64,000 bases of DNA from Aquabacter sp. L1I39 (GCF_017742835.1 NZ_CP072392.1:1596385-1660384), one strand, 5' to 3'; positions 37,927 through 47,164 are shown, numbered from the stretch's first letter. The notes: generated by a model from the letters alone, not told the origin. A program made the numbers and translations.

Positions 37927-38568
37927 GTGACGGGTCCCTCAGCGACGGACAGGCCGGATGCGGCGGCCGAGGCGCTTCTGGCGCGGCTCGGGCGGCGCTG
38001 CATCGTGCTGGTGGGCATGCCGGGCGCCGGCAAGTCCTCCGTGGGCCGCCGCCTCGGCAAGCGCCTCAACCTGCCCTTCCTGGATGCGGACGAGGAAATC
38101 GTGCGCGCCGCCGGCATGAGCATTCCCGAAATTTTCACCCAGCACGGCGAGGCCGAGTTCCGCGAGGGCGAGAAGCGCGTCCTTGCCCGCCTGCTCCAGA
38201 ACGGCCCCACCGTGGTCGCCACCGGCGGCGGCGCCTATATGAATGCCGAGACCCGCGCCAACATCTCCCGCTACGGCATCGCCGTGTGGCTCCATGCGGA
38301 CCATGCCACGCTGCTGCGCCGGGTGAAGAAGCGCACCGACCGTCCCCTGCTCGCCCAGGGCGATGCGGGCGAGCGCCTCGCCGCCCTCCAAGCCGAGCGC
38401 GAGCCGGTCTATGCCCTGGCGGACCTCACCGTCGAATCCCGCGACGTGGTGCACGAGACGGTTGTGGAAGACGTGATCACCGCTCTTCTGCGCCACACGC
38501 AAGGTCCCGCCCCAACCGGTGACGCGCCCAACGGCAACGCCCCCTTGGGGGACACCAGCGGCTCCTGA
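37927..38568 (+). CDS. aroK: Shikimate kinase
   Basis: 213 residues. The P-loop is GMPGAGKSSVGRRLG. The shikimate-binding residues lie in LDADEEIV and ATGGGAYMN, and the lid has RTDRPLL. The start is GTG 37927 (second of two GTGs), with AGGAGG six bases upstream. A short Gly/Asn/Ala/Pro tail (TGDAPNGNAPLGD) extends past the normal end. It phosphorylates shikimate in aromatic amino-acid synthesis. aroB follows 26 bp later in the usual aroKB arrangement. Confidence 0.94.
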   Translation: MTGPSATDRPDAAAEALLARLGRRCIVLVGMPGAGKSSVGRRLGKRLNLPFLDADEEIVRAAGMSIPEIFTQHGEAEFREGEKRVLARLLQNGPTVVATGGGAYMNAETRANISRYGIAVWLHADHATLLRRVKKRTDRPLLAQGDAGERLAALQAEREPVYALADLTVESRDVVHETVVEDVITALLRHTQGPAPTGDAPNGNAPLGDTSGS

Positions 38569-38594
38569 CGCCGCCTTTCGTTCAAGGAAGTCTT

Positions 38595-39731
38595 ATGCCT
38601 GACGCCGCAGCCGCCCGCCCCGCCGAGCCCCGCCTGGTGCGCGTGGACCTGGCCGGGCGGCCCTATGACATCGCCATCGGGCCGGGCCTCCTCGCCGAGA
38701 TCGGCCCGCGCATCGCCGCTCTGCGGCCGGGCGCGCGGGTGGCCATCGTCACCGACACCCATGTGGCCGGCCATCATCTCAAGACGGTGGAGGCCTCGCT
38801 CGCCGCCGCCGGCATCCCCTCCTCCGTCATCGAGGTCACGCCGGGCGAGAAGACCAAGGGCTATGCGGGCCTCGAACAGGTGACCGAGGGCCTGATCGCC
38901 GCCCGCATCGAGCGGCGCGACCTGGTGTTGGCGCTGGGCGGGGGCGTGGTGGGCGATCTCGCCGGCTTCGCCGCCGCCGTGGTGCGCCGGGGCGTCGACG
39001 TGGTGCAGGCGCCGACCACCTTGCTCTCCCAGGTGGATTCCTCCGTGGGCGGCAAGACCGGCATCAATTCGCCCCAGGGCAAGAATCTCATCGGTGCCTT
39101 CCACCAGCCGGTTCTGGTGATCGCCGACACCGCCACCCTCGACACGCTCCCCGCCCGCGAGGTCCGCGCCGGCTATGCGGAGGTGGCCAAATATGGCCTG
39201 CTTGGCGATGCGCCCTTCTTCGAGTGGCTGGAGCAGAATGGCCGCGACGTGATTTCCGGCGGCCCCGCGCGGGTGGAGGCGGTGGCCGCCTCCTGCGCCG
39301 CCAAGGCCGCCATCGTCGCCCGCGACGAGAAGGAGACCGGCGACCGGGCCCTGCTCAATCTCGGCCACACCTTCGGCCATGCGCTGGAGGCGGGCGCCGG
39401 CTTCTCCCAGCGCCTGCTCCATGGCGAGGCGGTGGCCATCGGCATGGCGCTGGCCTTCTCCTATTCCGCGAAAATGGGCCTGTGCTCGGGCCAGGATGCG
39501 GTGCGCGCCACCCGCCACCTGGAAGCGGTGGGCCTGCCCACCCGCATCGCCGACGTGCCGGGCGACTTGCCGGACACGGACGGCCTCATGGCCCTCATCG
39601 CCCAGGACAAGAAGGTAAGCCGGGGGGCGCTGACCTTCATCCTGGTGCGCGGCATCGGCGCCGCCTTCATCGCCAAGGATGTGGACGCCGCCTCCATCCG
39701 CGCCTTCCTGGACGAGATGCGCGCGGCCTGA
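38595..39731 (+). CDS. aroB: 3-dehydroquinate synthase
   Basis: 378 residues, NAD- and metal-dependent, second step of the shikimate pathway. The signature LALGGGVVGDLAGFAAA is present, as are QAPTTLLSQVDSSVGGKTGI, and the metal histidines in LNLGHTFGHALE and LLHGEAVAIGMA. Start MPDAAAARPAEP is 26 bp from aroK. The gene ends 4 bp before the convergent moeB gene. Confidence 0.96.
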   Translation: MPDAAAARPAEPRLVRVDLAGRPYDIAIGPGLLAEIGPRIAALRPGARVAIVTDTHVAGHHLKTVEASLAAAGIPSSVIEVTPGEKTKGYAGLEQVTEGLIAARIERRDLVLALGGGVVGDLAGFAAAVVRRGVDVVQAPTTLLSQVDSSVGGKTGINSPQGKNLIGAFHQPVLVIADTATLDTLPAREVRAGYAEVAKYGLLGDAPFFEWLEQNGRDVISGGPARVEAVAASCAAKAAIVARDEKETGDRALLNLGHTFGHALEAGAGFSQRLLHGEAVAIGMALAFSYSAKMGLCSGQDAVRATRHLEAVGLPTRIADVPGDLPDTDGLMALIAQDKKVSRGALTFILVRGIGAAFIAKDVDAASIRAFLDEMRAA

Positions 39732-39735
39732 GCGG

Positions 39736-40554
39736 TCAGGCCGCCCCACGCAGCGCGTGTTCCGACAGATCGGTGATGCGCGCGCCGGTGCCGGTGAGCG
39801 GATTGTCGGGATCATAGGCATAGTCGAGCGTCTCGAATCGCATGGAGAGCGCGTCGATCATCAGGAGCTTGCCCACCAGACCCTCGCCGAAGCCGACAAT
39901 GGCGCGGATGACCTCAAGGGCCGCGAGCGAACCGGCGATGCCCGCCAGCGCCCCCAGCACCCCCGCCTCCGCGCAGGGCGCAACCGTGCCGGGCGGCGGC
40001 GGCTCGGGGAAGAGGCAGCGATAGGTGGGATAAAGCGTGCCGTCCGGCCCCCTCTCAAAGGGCTTCAGGGTGGTGATGGTGGCATCGAAGGTGCCGAGCG
40101 CGGCGGTCACCAAGGTGCGGCCGGCGAGCGCGCAGGCGTCCGATACCAGATAGCGGGTGGCGAAATTGTCCGAGCCATCCAGCACCACGTCCGCCGCCGA
40201 GATCAGCTCCATGGCATTGGCGGGGGTGAGGCGGGTGGCGTGGAGCGTCATGTCCACATGGGGATTGAGCGCGGCGACGCGGTCGCGGGCGCTCTCCACC
40301 TTGGGCCGGCCGATATCGGGCGTGCCGTGGATCACCTGCCGCTGGAGATTGGAGAGGGACACCTCGTCATCATCCACCAGCGCGATATGCCCCACGCCGG
40401 CGGCGGCGAGGTAAAGCAAGGCCGGCGCGCCGAGGCCGCCGGCGCCCACCACCAGCACGCGGGCGGATTTCAGTTTCTGCTGGCCGGGCCCGCCCACGTC
40501 ACGCAGCACGATGTGCCGGGCGTAGCGCTCGATCTCCTCCGGTGAAAACGCCAT
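39736..40554 (-). CDS. moeB: MoeB/ThiF-family adenylyltransferase (HesA/MoeB/ThiF)
   Basis: 272 residues of the E1-like fold that adenylates the C-terminal Gly-Gly of MoaD or ThiS. Nucleotide site VLVVGAGGLGAPALLYLAAA, then NLQRQVIH and DGSDNFATRYLVSDA. A cysteine pair appears in YRCLFPE and TVAPCAEAGVLG. The second CxxC of many MoeB zinc sites is not seen (DYAYDPDNPLTG), so zinc binding may be altered or absent. Standing next to cysG it serves sulfur or molybdenum cofactor metabolism. MoeB versus ThiF is not certain. Confidence 0.8.
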   Translation of the reverse strand: MAFSPEEIERYARHIVLRDVGGPGQQKLKSARVLVVGAGGLGAPALLYLAAAGVGHIALVDDDEVSLSNLQRQVIHGTPDIGRPKVESARDRVAALNPHVDMTLHATRLTPANAMELISAADVVLDGSDNFATRYLVSDACALAGRTLVTAALGTFDATITTLKPFERGPDGTLYPTYRCLFPEPPPPGTVAPCAEAGVLGALAGIAGSLAALEVIRAIVGFGEGLVGKLLMIDALSMRFETLDYAYDPDNPLTGTGARITDLSEHALRGAA

Positions 40555-40629
40555 GAAATTACAAGTCCTTCACTGGCCCGCGCGGCAAGGCCGGGGCCTT
40601 TGTGCATCATCCCGGCCCTGAAGGCCGGA

Positions 40630-42147
40630 TCAGGGCGCCGCGCGCCGTTCGCTCTCCTGCGCGGCGAGGCCCTCGGCGAGGGCGAAACCATAGAGAACGA
40701 GGCACGGCCCTTCCGCCCCCTCGGCCACCGCTCTCTCCACCGCCTCCGCAAGGCCACCCAAGGGGGCGCTGACCACCACCTCCTGCGGCCGGCTGACGGA
40801 AAACACCGCCAGCGCCGGCACCTGCGGGTCGATGCCGGCATCGATGAGCCGGCTTACAAGCTCCGCCAAAGTGCGGCGGGGCATATAGACCACGGTGGTG
40901 GCGGCCGGGTCGGACAGGGCCTTGAAGTCCAGGTCCTCCGGCAGCTTGCCGTTGCGGGCATGGGCGGTGACCAGTTGCAGCCGCCTCGCATGGTCGCGAT
41001 GGGTCAGCGAGGTGACGAGCCGGCTCGCCGCGCCCTGGGGCGAGGAAATGCCGGGAACCACTTCCACCGGAATGCCGGCGCGGCGGCAGGCGGTGATCTC
41101 CTCCCCCGCCCGGCCGAAAATCATGGGGTCGCCGCCCTTCAGGCGCACCACGCGGCGGCCCTCCTTGGCCAGCGACACCATCAGCGTGTTGATGTCGCTC
41201 TGCTTGCAGGAGGGGCCATAGCCGGTCTTGCCCACCAGCATCTTCTTGGCCTCGCGGCGGGCGAAATCCAGCACCTCGCCGGAGACGAGGTCATCGTAAA
41301 GCACCACCTCGGCGGATTGGAGGGCGCGCACCGCCTTGAGCGTCAACAGCTCGGGATCGCCCGGCCCGGCGCCCACCAGCACCACCGAGCCGGTCTCAGG
41401 CGCGGTGCGCTCGGTTTCGGCGAGCGCGATCAGTTCGGCCCGGTCCCGCTCGTCGGGCGCCCGTTCGGGGGTGGCGAGCGCGCGGGCGGTGAAGGCTTCC
41501 CAGAAATGCCGGCGGCCGTGGAAGGAGAGGCCCAGCTGCGACACCGCTCCCCGCCAGCGCTGCGCCGCCTGCGCCCACCGGCGGAACCCCAAAGGCAGGA
41601 TGGCCTCGATCTTCGCCCGCACCGCCTGCCCGAAGACCGGGGCGGCACCATCGGTGGAGATGCCCACCACGAGGGGCGAACGGTTGACGATGGCCCCGAA
41701 AGCAAAGTCGCAGAAGGCCGGCTTGTCGATCACATTGACCGGGACACCCGCTCCTTTGGCGGCGGCGCGGAAGGCCTCCGCCTCCCCGTCATCCTCGGCA
41801 TCGGCAATGGCAAGGGCCGCGCCTTCAAGGTCGTGCCCTGTCCAGGCCCGCTCGATCAGGTGGATGACGCCCTCGCGCCCCTCGTCCGGCTGCGCCATCT
41901 CGGCGGCCAGCGTCACCATCTCGGCGCAGGGATGGGCCGCATAGACCTTCACCACCGCCCCGGCGGCGCACAGAAGCTCGGCCTTCCACACGGCGGGCGG
42001 CCCGCCGCCGGCCACCACCACCGGCTTGCCGGCCAGCGCAAAGAAGACCGGCAGCCGCGCCAACGCATCCATGCGCCCGCTCGCCGTGGGGCGCGGGGCG
42101 CGGGGGGGAAGGATCTTGTCGGCCGGTGGGGCCATGTCGTCGTCCAT
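40630..42147 (-). CDS. cysG: Siroheme synthase CysG (multifunctional)
   Basis: 505 residues. The N-terminal CysG_N part, a precorrin-2 dehydrogenase/ferrochelatase, has VVVAGGGPPAVWKAELLCAA. The C-terminal uroporphyrinogen III methyltransferase has VVLVGAGPGDPELLTLKAVR and VVRLKGGDPMIFGRAGEE, then VVPGISSPQGAAS. It makes siroheme for sulfite or nitrite reductase. The first ATG (42147) gives a short Pro-rich leader; the internal ATG in GRMDALARLP is an alternative. No sulfite-reductase genes lie in the window. Confidence 0.93.
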   Translation of the reverse strand: MDDDMAPPADKILPPRAPRPTASGRMDALARLPVFFALAGKPVVVAGGGPPAVWKAELLCAAGAVVKVYAAHPCAEMVTLAAEMAQPDEGREGVIHLIERAWTGHDLEGAALAIADAEDDGEAEAFRAAAKGAGVPVNVIDKPAFCDFAFGAIVNRSPLVVGISTDGAAPVFGQAVRAKIEAILPLGFRRWAQAAQRWRGAVSQLGLSFHGRRHFWEAFTARALATPERAPDERDRAELIALAETERTAPETGSVVLVGAGPGDPELLTLKAVRALQSAEVVLYDDLVSGEVLDFARREAKKMLVGKTGYGPSCKQSDINTLMVSLAKEGRRVVRLKGGDPMIFGRAGEEITACRRAGIPVEVVPGISSPQGAASRLVTSLTHRDHARRLQLVTAHARNGKLPEDLDFKALSDPAATTVVYMPRRTLAELVSRLIDAGIDPQVPALAVFSVSRPQEVVVSAPLGGLAEAVERAVAEGAEGPCLVLYGFALAEGLAAQESERRAAP

Positions 42148-42240
42148 GTCTTAAATTCAGGCGCTTCTCTGCGGTGCTTATAGCGCCACTTCCACAAATG
42201 TGCGGCGGCGGGGGTAACTTCGCAAGCCAATGAGGGCTCC

Positions 42241-42269
42241 TTGCCCGCATTCAGGTCCAAGCCTATAAT
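42241..42269 (+). promoter_or_regulatory. Promoter of the TIR gene
   Basis: TTGCCC (42241-42246), 17 bp, TATAAT (42264-42269). The predicted start near 42276 falls on the ATG 42278, which argues that translation begins at GTG 42302 behind GGGGAAG. Confidence 0.65.
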
Positions 42270-42301
42270 TTGAAATCATGCAAGAAACGGGTGGGGAAGC
42301 C

Positions 42302-43126
42302 GTGAAGGTTTTTCTGAGCTGGAGCGGGGCCCAGAGTAGGCAACTCGCGCGGATCCTGAAGGATTGGCTTCCGAATGTACTGCAACATTGCGAACCTTGG
42401 ATGTCCGATTGCGACATTTCAGCAGGTGAGCGCTGGAGCGTCGAAATCGGGCGCAACCTTAGCGAATGCAACTTCGGCGTAATCTGCGTTACACGAGAAA
42501 ATATTCAATCTTTATGGATTGCATTTGAGGCTGGAGCGCTTTCAAAGTCGCTGACTGATAGCGCCGTAGTTCCGCTCCTGCTCAACCTTGAATATTCAGA
42601 CATTCAAGGACCATTAACGCAATTCCAATCGATAAAATGCACAAAAACAGACATACTAAAGCTTTGTACTTCAATCAATTTGAAATCCGAATTCCAGATT
42701 TCCGAGCCGATTTTGAACACAGCAATTAACGCACACTGGAGCAGCCTTGAAGATCGGCTGACGCACATCACTCCAGAAATGGAGGACCATACACCCAAAC
42801 GGGACACAAGAGATATTCTTGAGGAAATACTAAATCTCGTCCGCATCATTGACCAGAAAACTGAACAGTCCACGGCCGCAAATATCAACACTCTCGCCCG
42901 TTACAATGAGTGGAGCCACCTCCTCGGCTTGGACGACGTGTCGGCAAGTCATATAAAAGGAGACGATCCCAAGAACCAAACGAAACGCATCTCTGATTTC
43001 TATAGGATTAAAGATAAAAGCGCTGAAGAATTTTGGAAAAATAACATAAAAGAATCGGTATCAGGCTCTGAATTAGTTGATGCATTGAGAGAACTGATAC
43101 TTAACACTTCCAAGGAAAAGGGGTGA
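42302..43126 (+). CDS. TIR-domain protein (putative immune NADase), low-GC island
   Basis: About 274 residues. An N-terminal TIR domain (KVFLSWSGAQSRQLARILKD, then GERWSVEIGRNLSECNFGVI) carries the W72-x3-E76 motif in LWIAFEAGALSK, where the glutamate is the likely NAD-cleaving residue. The C-terminal half is helical, polar and unrecognised. Base composition is far lower in GC than cysG and polA on either side, a sign of recent transfer. No helper gene is adjacent. Bacterial TIR proteins often degrade NAD+ or make cyclic ADP-ribose signals during phage infection; that role here is inferred from the domain only. Start: GTG 42302, or ATG 42278 if leaderless. Confidence 0.78.
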   Translation: MKVFLSWSGAQSRQLARILKDWLPNVLQHCEPWMSDCDISAGERWSVEIGRNLSECNFGVICVTRENIQSLWIAFEAGALSKSLTDSAVVPLLLNLEYSDIQGPLTQFQSIKCTKTDILKLCTSINLKSEFQISEPILNTAINAHWSSLEDRLTHITPEMEDHTPKRDTRDILEEILNLVRIIDQKTEQSTAANINTLARYNEWSHLLGLDDVSASHIKGDDPKNQTKRISDFYRIKDKSAEEFWKNNIKESVSGSELVDALRELILNTSKEKG

Positions 43127-43241
43127 CGTGAGTTGCGCGGCAGCGCAAGGTTTCTGATAGCGCAGCTCCACTCGCCAGTGTGCGCAGGAGGCCAGTGACC
43201 GCTCACACCAGCCTGAGCACATCTCACCAAGGATCCCGCCT

Positions 43242-43262
43242 TGCCCGGGACAAGCCCGGGCA
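43242..43262. repeat. CCCGGG hairpin, dispersed-repeat-like
   Basis: TGCCCGGG-ACAAG-CCCGGGCA, a perfect 8-bp inverted repeat between the convergent TIR and polA genes. No T-tract. Similar GC palindromes are scattered in Rhizobiales genomes; copy number cannot be judged from this window. Confidence 0.5.
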
Positions 43263-43310
43263 TGACGTTTCGAGGGATCGACGAGCCTCTAAACAGAGTG
43301 CCTAACCCCC

Positions 43311-46300
43311 TCAGTGCGCCTCGTCCCAATTGTCCGCCGCGCTCGCCTCCACCTTTAGCGGCACGGCCAGCGACACCGCCGGCAGCGCCGCCGTTTCCAT
43401 CACGTGGCGCACCAAGGGCAAGGTGGCGCCCACTTCCGCCTCGGGCACCTCGAACACCAGTTCGTCATGCACTTGCAGGAGCATGCGGGCGGAGAGGCCG
43501 GCCTCCTCCAGCGCGCCTTCCATGCGGATCATGGCGCGGCGGATGATGTCGGCGGCGGTGCCCTGGAGGCGGGCATTGATGGCGGCGCGTTCGTTGAAGG
43601 CGCGCACGGAGGGGTTTGAGGCGGCGATGTCGGGATAATGGCAGCGGCGGCCGAACAGGGTCGTCACATAGCCATGCTCGCGGCAATAGGCCTTGGTCTC
43701 GTCCATATAGGCGCGGATGCCGGGGAAGCGCTCGAAATAGCGGCGGATATAGAGCCCGGCCTCCTCGCGCGGAATGCCCAGCTGGTTGGCGAGGCCAAAC
43801 GCCGAGATGCCATAGATGATGCCGAAATTGATGGCTTTGGCCCGGCGGCGCACCTCGCTCGGCATGCCCTCCACCGGCACGCCGAACATTTCGGAGGCGG
43901 TCAGAGCGTGGATGTCGAGCCCGTCCTTGAAGGCCTGCCGCAAGGAGGGGATCTCGGCGATCTCGGCGAGCAGCCGCAATTCGATCTGCGAATAATCCGC
44001 CGAGACCAGCTTGTAGCCCTTCTCCGCCACGAAGGCGCGGCGGATGCGGCGGCCTTCCTCGGTGCGGATGGGGATGTTCTGGAGGTTGGGCTCGGAGGAG
44101 GACAGGCGCCCCGTCGTGGTGGCCGCCAGGGCGTAGGAGGTGTGCACCCGCCCCGTACGGGGGTTCACATAGCCGGGCAGCGCGTCCGTATAGGTGGAGC
44201 GCAGCTTGGCGAGCTGGCGCCAGTCCAGGATCTTCTTGGGCAGGGGATGGCCGGCCTCGGCCAGTTCCTCCAGCACATTGGCCTTGGTGGACCAGGCGCC
44301 CGTGGGGGTCTTGGTGGCGCCGGGCAGGCCCATGCGGCCGAACAATATGTCGCCGATCTGCTTGGGCGAGCCCACATTCAGCCGCTCGCCGGCAATCTCG
44401 GCGATCTCATCCTCGATGCGCGCCGCGCCCTGGGCGAACTCGCCGGAGAGGCGCGAGAGCAGCGTGCGGTCGATGGAGACGCCCCGCGCCTCCATGCGGC
44501 CGAGCACCGGAATGAGCGGGCGCTCCAGGGTCTCGTAGACCGTGGTCATGCCGTCCGCCGGCAAACGGGGCTTCAACACCCGCCACAGGCGCAAGGTCAC
44601 GTCCGCATCCTCGGCCGCATAGGCGGTGGCGGCCTCCAGCGGCACCTTGTCGAAGGTGATCTGCCCCTTGCCCTTGCCCGCGACCTCTGTGAAGGCGATG
44701 GGCTGATGGCCGAGATGGCGCACCGAGAGGTCGTCCATGCCGTGATTGGTGCGGCCGGCATCGAGCGCATAGGACATGCACATGGTGCAGTCGAGGGGCG
44801 CGACCTCAATGCCATAGCGGGCAAGGATGGCCGCGTCATACTTGACGTTGTGGCCGATCTTCAGCGTGCCCACGTCCTCGAACAGGGGCTTCAGGAGCGC
44901 CAGGGCATCCTGGAACGGGATCTGGTTGGGCAGCCGGCCCTCGCTGAAGAGCCCATCCCCCGCCCCCACATGGGCGAGCGGAATGTAGCAGGCCACATTG
45001 GGCGCCAGCGCCAGGGAGACGCCCACCAGATCCGCCTGCTGGCTGTCGATGCCGGTCGTCTCCGTGTCGAAGGCCACATAGCCCTGGTCGCGGGCGCGGG
45101 CGCACCAGTCGGCCAGCTCCGCCGCACTGCTGAGCATGGCGTAGCGGGAGCGGTCCACCTTCTCCGCGCGGGCCTCGGCGGCGCGGGCGGCCACGAGGTC
45201 GGAAGGCGAGAGAAGCTGCGGGCGGCCGGAGGGGGCCGGCGCGGCGCCAGCGGCGGGCGCGGCAGCAGCGGCCGGGGCCACCGGCTCGGCGGGGCCGGCG
45301 GGCAGAGCGGGAACGGCACCGCCGCCGGGGGAGAGCAGCGGGTCGGGCTCGATCTCGCCCGCCTCCACCCCATAGGCCTCGGCCACGCGGCGGGTGATGG
45401 TGGTGAATTCCATGGCTTTCAGGAAGGCGACGAGGCGCTTCGCGTCCGGCTCCTCGAGGACGAGGTCCTCCAGCGGCACTTCCACGGGGACCGCGCAATC
45501 CAGCGTCACCAGGCGCTTGGAGATGCGGGCCTTCTCCTGGTTGGCAGGGTCGAGCAGCGATTCGCGGCGCTTGGGCTGCTTGATCTCGCCGGCGCGGGCG
45601 AGCAGCGATTCCAGGTCGCCATAATCCTGGATCAGGGTGGCGGCGGTCTTGATGCCGATGCCGGGCACGCCGGGCACATTGTCCGTGCTGTCGCCGGCCA
45701 GCGCCTGCACGTCCGTGACCTTCTCCGGCGGCACGCCGAAATAATCCACCACCTCCTGCAGGCCGATGCGCCGCTCGGGACGCGCCCCGCGCCCGCCCGC
45801 CTCGCCGGAGGCCGGGTCATACATGGCCACCCGCTCGCCCACGATCTGCATCAGATCCTTGTCGGCGGAGACCACCAGCACGTCAGCGCCCGCCTTGGCG
45901 GCCTGGACCGCATAGGTGGCGATAAGGTCGTCGGCCTCAAAGCGCGCCATTTCCACCGGGATCAGGCCGAAGGCCTTGACCGCCTCGCGCATGAGGGGGA
46001 ATTGGGGAATCAGTTCGTCCGGCGGATCGGAGCGGTTGGCCTTGTAGTCGGGATAGATTTCCTTGCGGAACGAATCTTCCGACTTGTCGAAGATGATGGC
46101 GAGGTGCGTCGGGCGGATACCCACGGCCCCCTCGCGAATGAATTGCAGGAGCTTGGTGCAGAACAGGCGCACCGCCCCGGTGGGCAGCCGGTCCGAACGG
46201 AAATTGTACTTCCGGTCCTGGTTGATGGACTGGAAATAGGCCCGAAACACAAAGGACGAGCCATCGACCAGGAACACATGGTCGCCGGGCTTGATCGGGC

Positions 46301-46316
46301 GGGGGGCAACAGACAT
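43311..46316 (-). CDS. polA: DNA polymerase I
   Basis: 1001 residues with three domains. The 5'-3' exonuclease (about 1-310) has VDGSSFVFRAY and ADKDLMQIVG. A Pro/Ala linker leads to the 3'-5' exonuclease, in which VAFDTETTGIDSQQ keeps the D and E catalytic residues, so proofreading should be active. The polymerase has YKLVSADYSQIELRLLAEIA, RRAKAINFGIIYGISAFGL and MLLQVHDELVFE. ATG 46316 (MSVAPRP) was chosen over the upstream 46370 start. Used in Okazaki-fragment processing and repair. Confidence 0.96.
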   Translation of the reverse strand: MSVAPRPIKPGDHVFLVDGSSFVFRAYFQSINQDRKYNFRSDRLPTGAVRLFCTKLLQFIREGAVGIRPTHLAIIFDKSEDSFRKEIYPDYKANRSDPPDELIPQFPLMREAVKAFGLIPVEMARFEADDLIATYAVQAAKAGADVLVVSADKDLMQIVGERVAMYDPASGEAGGRGARPERRIGLQEVVDYFGVPPEKVTDVQALAGDSTDNVPGVPGIGIKTAATLIQDYGDLESLLARAGEIKQPKRRESLLDPANQEKARISKRLVTLDCAVPVEVPLEDLVLEEPDAKRLVAFLKAMEFTTITRRVAEAYGVEAGEIEPDPLLSPGGGAVPALPAGPAEPVAPAAAAAPAAGAAPAPSGRPQLLSPSDLVAARAAEARAEKVDRSRYAMLSSAAELADWCARARDQGYVAFDTETTGIDSQQADLVGVSLALAPNVACYIPLAHVGAGDGLFSEGRLPNQIPFQDALALLKPLFEDVGTLKIGHNVKYDAAILARYGIEVAPLDCTMCMSYALDAGRTNHGMDDLSVRHLGHQPIAFTEVAGKGKGQITFDKVPLEAATAYAAEDADVTLRLWRVLKPRLPADGMTTVYETLERPLIPVLGRMEARGVSIDRTLLSRLSGEFAQGAARIEDEIAEIAGERLNVGSPKQIGDILFGRMGLPGATKTPTGAWSTKANVLEELAEAGHPLPKKILDWRQLAKLRSTYTDALPGYVNPRTGRVHTSYALAATTTGRLSSSEPNLQNIPIRTEEGRRIRRAFVAEKGYKLVSADYSQIELRLLAEIAEIPSLRQAFKDGLDIHALTASEMFGVPVEGMPSEVRRRAKAINFGIIYGISAFGLANQLGIPREEAGLYIRRYFERFPGIRAYMDETKAYCREHGYVTTLFGRRCHYPDIAASNPSVRAFNERAAINARLQGTAADIIRRAMIRMEGALEEAGLSARMLLQVHDELVFEVPEAEVGATLPLVRHVMETAALPAVSLAVPLKVEASAADNWDEAH

Positions 46317-46403
46317 CGGGGCATCCTGCGAAACGGTGCGCACGATGCCCGACCCTCCCGCCGCAAACAACCCTTGCTGTCCCTCTCCCCGCGCCCGCCG
46401 GGG

Positions 46404-46781
46404 TCAGCCGATGGTGCGCAGGGGCTTTTCCAGCACGGCCAGCACGCGGGGCAGTTCAGGCCCGCGCTTCAAAATCAGGCCGGTCTGGGAGATGACGCTA
46501 TAGGCGCCCTGCTTGCGGGCGAGCTTGGGGTCCTTCTCGATGCGGTAGAGCGGCACGTCCATGGCGCGCCGGAAGATGGAGAAGACCGCCTTGTCCTTCA
46601 GGAAGTCGATGGCATAGTCCCGCCACTCGCCGGCGGCCACCATGCGGCCGTAGAGGTCGAGGATGCGGTCCAGCTCCCGCCGGTCAAAGGTGACGCGGGC
46701 GGGCGCGGGAGGAGCGGGGTTGGCGTGGGCGGGAGCGGCCGGAGATGCGGCGGCGGTGCGTATGGGTTCGACGTCTCCCAT
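46404..46781 (-). CDS. DUF2794 family protein
   Basis: 125 residues. After a low-complexity Ala/Pro leader of about 28 residues comes the conserved body: VTFDRRELDRILDLYGRMVA, then GEWRDYAIDFL, AVFSIFRRAMDVPLYRIEKD and KQGAYSVISQTG. This small family occurs mainly in alphaproteobacteria and has no assigned function. It lies upstream of polA on the same strand with an 87-bp gap. Confidence 0.82.
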   Translation of the reverse strand: MGDVEPIRTAAASPAAPAHANPAPPAPARVTFDRRELDRILDLYGRMVAAGEWRDYAIDFLKDKAVFSIFRRAMDVPLYRIEKDPKLARKQGAYSVISQTGLILKRGPELPRVLAVLEKPLRTIG

Positions 46782-47029
46782 CGGGCCTCCTTCTTCAGGC
46801 GATCACGCGACCTCTTTGCAGGGAGACGGACTGCCGATCCTCCCGGGTCGCCTCTGCGATCCGAAGGCTTCGGATGCGGTGGCTGCCGCCATGATCGGCC
46901 CGATGGGCCATGCTGGCAAGGGCGATCGGGAGCCGGCTGAAAAGGCGATCACGGGGTCGTCAACGAAAATCACACTCTCGTCCCAATTGGGCCATGCCCT
47001 CGCCGTCGCCGGGGGCGAACTTCATACCC
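46782..47029. other. Gene-free stretch upstream of candidate sRNA
   Basis: About 250 bases without a supported gene. On the minus strand it must carry the promoter of the DUF2794 gene; TTGACG near 46940-46955 is one -35 candidate, but it is far away. No tRNA or repeat seen. The following structured segment is listed separately. Confidence 0.4.
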
Positions 47030-47164
47030 GTAGCAGGGCCGGTTCGCCGCCGCTCCGGTCTATCCCAGCCCCCCAGCCCCCCGGGGCGGTGCAGCGGACC
47101 GGCCACTGCTACACACTTCAAGATGGTACCCCTTCCTGAAAAGGTCGCTTCGGCGGCCTTTTTT
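47030..47164 (+). ncRNA. Candidate structured small RNA with terminator
   Basis: GTAGCAGGGCCGGTTCGC (47030-47047) pairs with 47094-47112 over 18 bp, with one G-U pair and one bulged A. An inner stem CCGCTCC / GGGGCGG (47050-47056, 47083-47089) closes a 26-base, C-rich loop (CCCAGCCCCCCAGCCCCCC). A strong intrinsic terminator follows at 47141-47164. No protein gene on the plus strand lies upstream, so the terminator needs another transcript. C-rich loops can bind purine-rich ribosome sites, as CCUCC-motif sRNAs do. The 5' end and promoter were not located. It is not recognised as 6S or SRP RNA. Confidence 0.5.
47141..47164 (+). terminator. UUCG-loop intrinsic terminator
   Basis: AAGGTCGC-TTCG-GCGGCCTT followed by TTTT: eight pairs (one G-U), a UUCG tetraloop and a T-run. 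Plus strand, with no annotated plus-strand gene before it. Confidence 0.88.

Noticed and set aside
43638..46940. 1100-codon plus-strand open frame opposite polA
   Set aside because: Antisense frame in GC-rich DNA; His/Gly/Arg-rich product without domain content, while the other strand encodes full DNA polymerase I.
47030..47164. 6S RNA or SRP RNA
   Set aside because: No GGAAG/AGCAGC SRP tip and no 6S-style central bubble; left as an unassigned sRNA candidate.
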